10,312 nucleotides of DNA from Rickettsiales bacterium (GTDB taxonomy: Bacteria; Pseudomonadota; Alphaproteobacteria; Rickettsiales; JANQQO01). Below the pieces are notes generated by a model. That model was not told where the DNA came from, ran no database searches, and was given only the letters and a program-made list of their open reading frames with translations. This document shows positions 6,080 to 10,312 of this stretch, piece after piece. Location of the stretch: assembly GCA_028289305.1 (NCBI GenBank), contig JANQQO010000026.1, forward strand, positions 1 through 10,312, in the 5' to 3' direction. The position numbers and the translations under genes were made by a program. Positions within the stretch are counted from its first letter, which is position 1; each line of letters opens with the position of its first letter.

Positions 6080-6358
6080 CTCGGGTGCGTCGATAAGCTC
6101 GGCGTCGTCTCGGTCATATCCTATTGCTTCTACTATTTCGTTTAACTCGCGTAAGGCAGTATCAGCCGCTTCGCCGAAGACAATATCTCCCGCGTTTAAG
6201 GCGTGTTCTAATGCACTGTCCTCAAATACAGCGGAAACATCATCTCCGAAAGATGAAGAAAGTCCTTGATTGTTTTCAAACCATGCGACCTCTTGGAATG
6301 CGCGGTTTGATAAATCTTCTAAACTCTCTATTACAACCGTTTTATATACCTTATTCAT
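5990..6358 (-). CDS. Immunity protein, paralogue of the toxin A immunity protein
   Basis: This is an acidic soluble protein of 122 residues starting MNKVYKTVVIESLEDLSNRAFQ. Its ATG overlaps by four bases (ATGA) the stop of a short toxin remnant (6355-6423). GGAG in that remnant's penultimate codons is the ribosome site, at a spacing of eight. The same arrangement is seen at cassette A and its gene at 2725-3108, and the two proteins share a nearly identical C-terminus. So this gene once followed a complete type A toxin, and the toxin body has been replaced. It may still protect against type A toxins from neighbouring cells (inference). Confidence 0.75.
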   Translation of the reverse strand: MNKVYKTVVIESLEDLSNRAFQEVAWFENNQGLSSSFGDDVSAVFEDSALEHALNAGDIVFGEAADTALRELNEIVEAIGYDRDDAELIDAPEMDIVRQKAALALELVKASDGVESTVEIVE

Positions 6359-6423
6359 CTAAACAACTCCGGCCTAAATCTAAATTCCTCCACAGGAATG
6401 TGTGATTCAAGGGAGGTTCCTGG
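6355..6423 (-). pseudogene. Remnant of a type A toxin C-terminus (22 codons)
   Basis: Directly after the stop of the E5-type immunity gene (TAG, 6424-6426), and in the same frame, 22 codons and a TGA remain. They read PGTSLESHIPVEEFRFRPELFR. The end of complete toxin tip A reads GDSPEAHIPFEEFNFDAELFK, so 12 of the last 17 residues agree and the HIPxEEF core is kept. There is no start codon. The stop overlaps the ATG of the following immunity gene, and the remnant holds that gene's ribosome site, which may explain why it has survived. Confidence 0.8.
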
Positions 6424-6849
6424 CTAAATTTCGACCGCTACCAAGAATGTACCTCCTGGCCATTCTTTTTCTTCAAGCCTTACAACAGAGGTTGGAGGAA
6501 ATTTCCAGCTTTCTTTATTTGCATCGTAATGAGGCGTTGGTAGTATTTCGTACAGCCCTTCTCCAAGGCTTAAAGCATTGGTAGTGCGGATACTAAAAGC
6601 ATCGTCAGATTCGACATTTATACGAACTACATTTGGGTCAGAGTGTCTTGCTACAAGCCCAATTCTGCCATCAGTAAATTCCATTTCTTCGAGTCTCACA
6701 ATATCGCCCGGCAAAAAGGCCCAGGCCTCTTCCTCCGGGTCGTAGTCTTGAGTGGCTTGTAATTCAAACAAGCCATTTCCAAGACTTTTGGCTGTGGTAG
6801 GTCGCCAAGTAGTTGTCCCCTCATCTAAAAGTTCAACATGAACTTCCAT
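6424..6849 (-). CDS. Probable immunity protein for the colicin E5-like toxin, internally duplicated
   Basis: I choose the ATG at 6849 (MEVHVELLDEG, 141 residues) because the internal repeat starts there. In-frame starts at 6879 (ATG) and 6885 (GTG) would overlap the toxin gene and cannot be excluded. The protein consists of two units of about 70 residues. VELLDEG...PTTAKSLGNGLFEL...DYDPEEEAWAF...DIVRLEE aligns with INVESDD...RTTNALSLGEGLYEI...HYDANKESWKF...SVVRLEE. Both units are acidic and predicted mainly beta. The gene directly follows the toxin, which fits the matching immunity protein. Colicin E5's own immunity protein is about 83 residues and works as a substrate mimic of the anticodon; whether this unrelated-looking protein does the same is unknown. 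Confidence 0.75.
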   Translation of the reverse strand: MEVHVELLDEGTTTWRPTTAKSLGNGLFELQATQDYDPEEEAWAFLPGDIVRLEEMEFTDGRIGLVARHSDPNVVRINVESDDAFSIRTTNALSLGEGLYEILPTPHYDANKESWKFPPTSVVRLEEKEWPGGTFLVAVEI

Positions 6850-6859
6850 TGATTCTTGT

Positions 6860-8293
6860 TTAGTTTGGAATGAAACCATCTCCACTTACCTGTAAAATTT
6901 GCTTAGTTACCTCATCCCGTATTACAAACCGGTTCCCTAGCTGATATCTAGAGGCGTTATTGTTAGGATTAACTTTATTTGGGGCATTAAATCTCCTCCC
7001 ATTTTTAATGGTATTCGTAATTTCATCTTCTGTCCATTGACGATTACGCATCTGATTGCTCCATTTTTCTGGAGTTTTGTGTTCTCCTAATTCCCATTCT
7101 AAGTCCGTACGCCCCTCGGGCGGTGCCTCTTCCCCATCCTCATCCGGATCCTCATCAGGGTCTTGGTCGGGTTGGGTGAGGTCGGGGAGGGGGGGTGTTG
7201 CCCCTTCCTCTTCCCCCTCTCCTTCATCCTCGCCCTCGTCTTCGTCATCTGGGGTGTTGATGGTTATGATGACGCCTACGGTGGCGGCAGTGGCGGCGAG
7301 TGTAGCAAAGATAGTATTTGCTTCTGCGATATAGATTGCTGCTGGTGCAGCAAACTGTAGGGCGGCGACCTGCACGCGTGGTTCACCAATATTTTCTAAA
7401 ATGGCTTCCGCCCGGCATCTGCAGCCAAAATCTTCACCAGGATGACCGGTGGGAGGTGGGTTATCCCAGGAAAACACCCTATCATCATTTTCATCATGGC
7501 TGTGTCGGACACGCGCATCATCACGCGTGCGCCAGATATAATTATTGATGCCAAGCGATTCCTGGCGCGCTCTATCCAGTCGCTGATTTCCGCGCACAAT
7601 AAGGCGTAGTGCTTCATTCCCCACGCGCTCTTCCATTTGTGGGCGGATGGGGTTGGCAAGGTTCACATTTTTTATACTCAACGATTCCAGCGTTTTTGCT
7701 TCGATTTGCTTTCTCGTTTGTGCGGCAACACGCCGTAGCGTTTGGAAATATTCCAATCGCAGCTTGGCTTGCATTGGCTCGAGATATTGTGCTTCACGCT
7801 CAGCGAAGGTCGACAGATTGCGCGCCAGTGTAGTGAGCGTCTCTTCGTCGGCCGTCTCTGCGATCAGACGGGTGATCTGGTCCATAAACACGATCAGATG
7901 GTCTTGTGATGCTTGGCGTATCATCCTTTCGGCATCTTCCATGCTAGCAAGGATAACGCGATACATATCCACAAGCGCCTCTTCGGCAGGCTCAGCACGG
8001 GTTACCTTATAGGAAACGGGGCGGCGCTTGTAGAAAAACGGGCGGCCGACCTTCTCGCCCGGTGCGCGATAACGCACCGGTTCCCCGCGTTTCAGCGCCA
8101 GATAAGCCGCATATTCGCGCGCCCGCCATTCGGCTTCTTCTTCGGGTGTGAGCGTGGTGGTAGTGCGCGGTGACAGCACCGCCGCCTCGCCCACCATGCC
8201 GCGGCCATCGCCGGCACGAGTAATCGCACCCTCGCCCTTGCGATACATAGCGCCCTCACCCTTCCAGTATAATTTTTCAAAACCTTCAAACAT
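6860..8293 (-). CDS. MuF-domain polymorphic toxin with colicin E5-like ribonuclease tip
   Basis: The 477-residue product starts at an ATG (8293) with only a weak ribosome site. Residues 1-90 are basic with a repeated KGEGA motif. Residues 100-250 are helical. Residues 251-296 carry the hallmark of phage Mu protein F / SPP1 gp7: the WRTRDDARVRHSH motif, then WDNPPPTGHPGEDFGCRC. Residues 307-347 are Ala-rich and hydrophobic, and 349-396 form an acidic Pro/Asp/Glu hinge. Residues 399-477 resemble the colicin E5 ribonuclease: PEKWSNQMRNRQWTEDEI, NTIKNG, RFVIRDEVTKQILQV. Colicin E5 cuts tRNAs for Tyr, His, Asn and Asp in the anticodon; that target is inferred here by similarity. MuF toxins are known from temperate phages, but no capsid, portal or terminase gene is visible nearby. 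The immunity gene follows. The export route is unknown. Confidence 0.88.
   Translation of the reverse strand: MFEGFEKLYWKGEGAMYRKGEGAITRAGDGRGMVGEAAVLSPRTTTTLTPEEEAEWRAREYAAYLALKRGEPVRYRAPGEKVGRPFFYKRRPVSYKVTRAEPAEEALVDMYRVILASMEDAERMIRQASQDHLIVFMDQITRLIAETADEETLTTLARNLSTFAEREAQYLEPMQAKLRLEYFQTLRRVAAQTRKQIEAKTLESLSIKNVNLANPIRPQMEERVGNEALRLIVRGNQRLDRARQESLGINNYIWRTRDDARVRHSHDENDDRVFSWDNPPPTGHPGEDFGCRCRAEAILENIGEPRVQVAALQFAAPAAIYIAEANTIFATLAATAATVGVIITINTPDDEDEGEDEGEGEEEGATPPLPDLTQPDQDPDEDPDEDGEEAPPEGRTDLEWELGEHKTPEKWSNQMRNRQWTEDEITNTIKNGRRFNAPNKVNPNNNASRYQLGNRFVIRDEVTKQILQVSGDGFIPN
7164..7202 (-). repeat. 39-bp linker homology to cassette A (MuF toxin copy)
   Basis: The partner of 3442-3480, with one mismatch. 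It encodes the ATPPLPDLTQPDQ part of the acidic hinge just before the E5-like tip. Confidence 0.85.
7236..7299 (-). repeat. 64-bp perfect repeat shared with cassette B (MuF toxin copy)
   Basis: Identical to 5546-5609. It lies between the Ala-rich segment and the acidic hinge, upstream of the tip. A crossover between the two copies would remove 1690 bp and fuse the MuF head in frame to toxin tip B. Confidence 0.95.
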
Positions 8294-8336
8294 AACTTCA
8301 TTCTGAGGCTACATCCTTTTGGCCGGAAGGGGCTTT

Positions 8337-8342
8337 TTTATA
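8337..8342 (-). promoter_or_regulatory. Possible -10 box upstream of the MuF toxin gene
   Basis: TATAAA lies within an A-rich run (CAAAAAAATATAAAAAAG) about 45 bases before the toxin ATG. No good -35 box stands 16-18 bases upstream, so this is weak. The toxin could also be read through from purB and the YHGT gene, which run in the same direction. Confidence 0.25.
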
Positions 8343-8390
8343 TTTTTTTGACGTGGCCTGAAAGGCAGCGTAGAATAGAGTTATGGCGAT

Positions 8391-8963
8391 TTAGCGGTTG
8401 ATATCTCGCATGTTGCTTATTCTATAAAGTGTATTCGCATGGACAAGGGCGCCACTTCCTACGAGTGTATCTAGATATTGCCTCATTTCTTGAATGTTAT
8501 GCATGCGATCACCAGAGGAAGTCTCTGTCTGCCACGCTTGACGGTCTAGATCCTTAACAAAATAGATATCAATCCCTGCGTGTATTATTTCAGGCAAATG
8601 TTGCTTGGCACTGATGGATTCTTTCTCAGCACCCTCAATATCCACTGGCGTTGAGCTGATATATTCACCGGTGGGTTTGCCATTTAAGAATACGTGTTTA
8701 AAACTACTTGCGTTATGTAGATGGAACAATGTACCGCGTGCAGTCTCTTGAAAGTTAGTATGGTTCTCAATTATAAGAAATTTTTGATCTTCTACCCCAA
8801 CGAACGCAACCATATCTTTTGTCCAAAGTGCATGAATAAGCGCTGTTGGGCGATGTGTGGTGGCAAATACATATGCACCAACAGTACCATCGATAGTTTC
8901 ACTTTCTTGTGGAACTAGTTGGCTTTCAATATCTTTGGTTGTTCCATGATAAAGCGTTACCAC
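8391..8963 (-). CDS. YHGT-motif protein, possibly ADP-ribosyltransferase-like
   Basis: The likely start is a GTG (8961-8963) that overlaps the purB stop by one base (TAGTG), giving 190 residues starting MVTLYHGT. A much longer frame runs back inside purB and is a shadow. YHGT near the N-terminus, followed about 25 residues later by AYVFATTHRPTALIHAL, recalls ADP-ribosyltransferase-like folds, in which a His-Gly-Thr motif at the start of the domain binds NAD. I do not see a convincing catalytic Glu context, so this is a weak assignment. There is no signal peptide or membrane segment. The overlap means it is translationally coupled to purB. It may be a small effector or an unrelated housekeeping hypothetical. 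The 97 bases after it, up to the MuF gene, hold no further gene. Confidence 0.7.
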   Translation of the reverse strand: MVTLYHGTTKDIESQLVPQESETIDGTVGAYVFATTHRPTALIHALWTKDMVAFVGVEDQKFLIIENHTNFQETARGTLFHLHNASSFKHVFLNGKPTGEYISSTPVDIEGAEKESISAKQHLPEIIHAGIDIYFVKDLDRQAWQTETSSGDRMHNIQEMRQYLDTLVGSGALVHANTLYRISNMRDINR

Positions 8964-10261
8964 TACCCAAACACCCGCTTGAAGAGCGTATCCACCTCTT
9001 TGGTGTGATAGGAAAGGTTGAACAGGGCAGCGATTTCTTCGGCGGAAAGATGCGCAGTTACCTGCGCATCGCCGGTTAGCTCTTCCTGGAATTGTTTGCC
9101 CTCTTCCCACACTTTCATCGCATTGCGTTGCACCAGGCTATACGCCTCCTCGCGCGAGACGCCTTTTTGCGTCAACGCCAGCAACACGCGCTGCGAGAAT
9201 ACCAGCCCACCCAGCGCATCCATATTGCGCTGCATCTGTTCTGGGTAGACCACCAGATTTTCAACAATATTTGTTAGCCGTGCCAGCATAAAGTCTAGCG
9301 TTACCGTAGCATCAGGGCCGATCATGCGCTCCACGGAAGAGTGCGAAATATCGCGCTCATGCCACAGCGCTACATTCTCCAGCGCCGGCACCAAATATCC
9401 GCGCAGCATGCGTGCTAAGCCGCTGATATTCTCCGATAGCACCGGGTTACGCTTATGTGGCATGGCGCTGCTGCCCTTCTGCCCCTTGCTGAAAAACTCC
9501 TCTGCCTCCAGCACTTCGGTACGTTGCAAATGCCGTACTTCCACCGCCATGCGCTCCACCGAACTTCCCACTACCGCGAGTGTAGAGAAAAACGCGGCAT
9601 GGCGATCGCGCGGGATGATTTGCGTTGAGACCGGCTCCGGCACCAGGCCGAGCTTCTCGGCAACATATTCTTCCACTTTTGGTGGCAGATTCGCAAACGT
9701 ACCTACCGCGCCGGAGATTTTACACGTCGCAACCTCCTCCCGTGCTGCTTTCAGCCGCTCATAATTGCGGGAAAACTCGGCGTAATAGGTTGCAAGCTTC
9801 AGCCCAAAGGTCACAGGCTCAGCGTGAATCCCATGGCTACGGCCAATACACACCATATCCTTGGTTTCCTCTGCCCGCGTTTTAATTGCCGCCAGCAGCG
9901 TTTCCATATCTTTCAGCAAAATATCGCTCGCCTGGGTGAGTTGCACCGCGAGACACGTATCCAGCACATCCGAGCTCGTCATGCCCTGGTGTAAAAACCG
10001 CGCTTCCTCACCAATACACTCCGCCGCATAGGTCAAAAACGCGATCACGTCATGCTTCGTCGTCTGTTCAATCGCATCAATGCGCGCTACATCGAATTCT
10101 TTCGGCGCCTTATCCCAAATGGCTTTCGCCGCTTCTTTCGGAATAATCCCGAGCTCCGCCATGGCGTCGCAGGCATGCGCCTCAATCGCAAACCAGATCG
10201 CATATTTATTCTGCGGCTCCCAAATTGCCGCCATCTCAGGCCGTGTGTAGCGTGGAATCAT
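8963..10261 (-). CDS. purB: Adenylosuccinate lyase
   Basis: PurB catalyses two fumarate-releasing steps of purine synthesis: SAICAR to AICAR, and adenylosuccinate to AMP. It is a cytoplasmic homotetramer. The 432-residue product has full family length. Visible motifs are TKHDV (about residue 70), MTSSD (94-98, substrate binding), GRSHGIHAEP (140-149, catalytic His region) and the fumarase/lyase superfamily signature GSSAMPHKRNP (263-273). The ATG at 10261 gives the usual alphaproteobacterial N-terminus MIPRYTRPEM. The upstream ribosome site is weak (AAGAAAG). The gene is intact and is the best phylogenetic marker in the window. Its stop overlaps the GTG start of the YHGT-motif gene by one base. 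Confidence 0.97.
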   Translation of the reverse strand: MIPRYTRPEMAAIWEPQNKYAIWFAIEAHACDAMAELGIIPKEAAKAIWDKAPKEFDVARIDAIEQTTKHDVIAFLTYAAECIGEEARFLHQGMTSSDVLDTCLAVQLTQASDILLKDMETLLAAIKTRAEETKDMVCIGRSHGIHAEPVTFGLKLATYYAEFSRNYERLKAAREEVATCKISGAVGTFANLPPKVEEYVAEKLGLVPEPVSTQIIPRDRHAAFFSTLAVVGSSVERMAVEVRHLQRTEVLEAEEFFSKGQKGSSAMPHKRNPVLSENISGLARMLRGYLVPALENVALWHERDISHSSVERMIGPDATVTLDFMLARLTNIVENLVVYPEQMQRNMDALGGLVFSQRVLLALTQKGVSREEAYSLVQRNAMKVWEEGKQFQEELTGDAQVTAHLSAEEIAALFNLSYHTKEVDTLFKRVFG

Positions 10262-10312
10262 AGCGTGTTCTTTCTTAAAAATTACCCCGCTATCCTAGTA
10301 CTCCACGGGCAC

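Noticed and set aside
5959..6117. Longer start for the 115-residue gene
   Set aside because: The extra residues are an out-of-frame reading of the neighbouring immunity gene; the internal ATG at 5958 is the first one outside that gene's well-supported end.
8315..8348. Intrinsic terminator reading on the plus strand (CCTT...AAGG then T-runs)
   Set aside because: The stem is only about four pairs, and no plus-strand gene lies upstream that would end there; on the minus strand no T-run follows the stem.
1..10312. CRISPR array or insertion sequence
   Set aside because: No regularly spaced repeats with unique spacers and no transposase or terminal inverted repeats were seen; all repeats found are coding-block duplications of the toxin locus.

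Overview
This is an alphaproteobacterial chromosomal segment. The evidence is a housekeeping purB (adenylosuccinate lyase) of alphaproteobacterial type and a tRNA(CAU) with an alphaproteobacterial-looking body. The order cannot be fixed from the sequence alone. The outer genes look ordinary. Bases 1-190 hold the start of an unidentified minus-strand gene. Bases 417-1763 encode a 448-residue unidentified protein with internal repeats. A tRNA lies at 1791-1867 with its own promoter, and 2159-2638 encodes a small four-helix membrane protein. At the right end, purB (8963-10261) overlaps by one base a gene whose protein begins with a YHGT motif (8391-8963).

The centre (about 2.7-8.3 kb, all minus strand) is a polymorphic-toxin locus. 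The head gene (6860-8293) has a phage Mu protein F / SPP1 gp7-type (MuF) domain, then an Ala-rich hydrophobic stretch, an acidic Pro/Asp/Glu linker, and a C-terminal domain resembling the colicin E5 ribonuclease. Its probable immunity gene follows directly (6424-6849). No other phage structural gene is visible.

Downstream is an array of displaced toxin ends and immunity-like genes. Going leftward it contains: a short remnant of a second toxin's C-terminus (6355-6423) fused by a 4-base overlap to its immunity gene (5990-6358); an orphan immunity-like gene (5611-5958); a headless cassette B with MuF-tail homology, linker and toxin tip B, which has no usable start codon (5143-5610); two paralogous immunity-like genes (4756-5130 and 4409-4759); two more small immunity-like genes (4167-4400 and 3888-4163); and a longer headless cassette A (3105-3881) with its immunity gene (2725-3108).

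The cassettes keep homology to the head gene in frame. This includes 64 perfectly identical bp between the head gene and cassette B, and about 39 bp with one mismatch between the head gene and cassette A. The simplest reading is a store of silent toxin tips that can replace the expressed tip by homologous recombination, with retained immunity genes protecting against siblings that carry other tips. This resembles Rhs, CdiA and MafB orphan-cassette arrays but is built on a MuF head. The recombination model is inference; the mosaic structure is seen directly.
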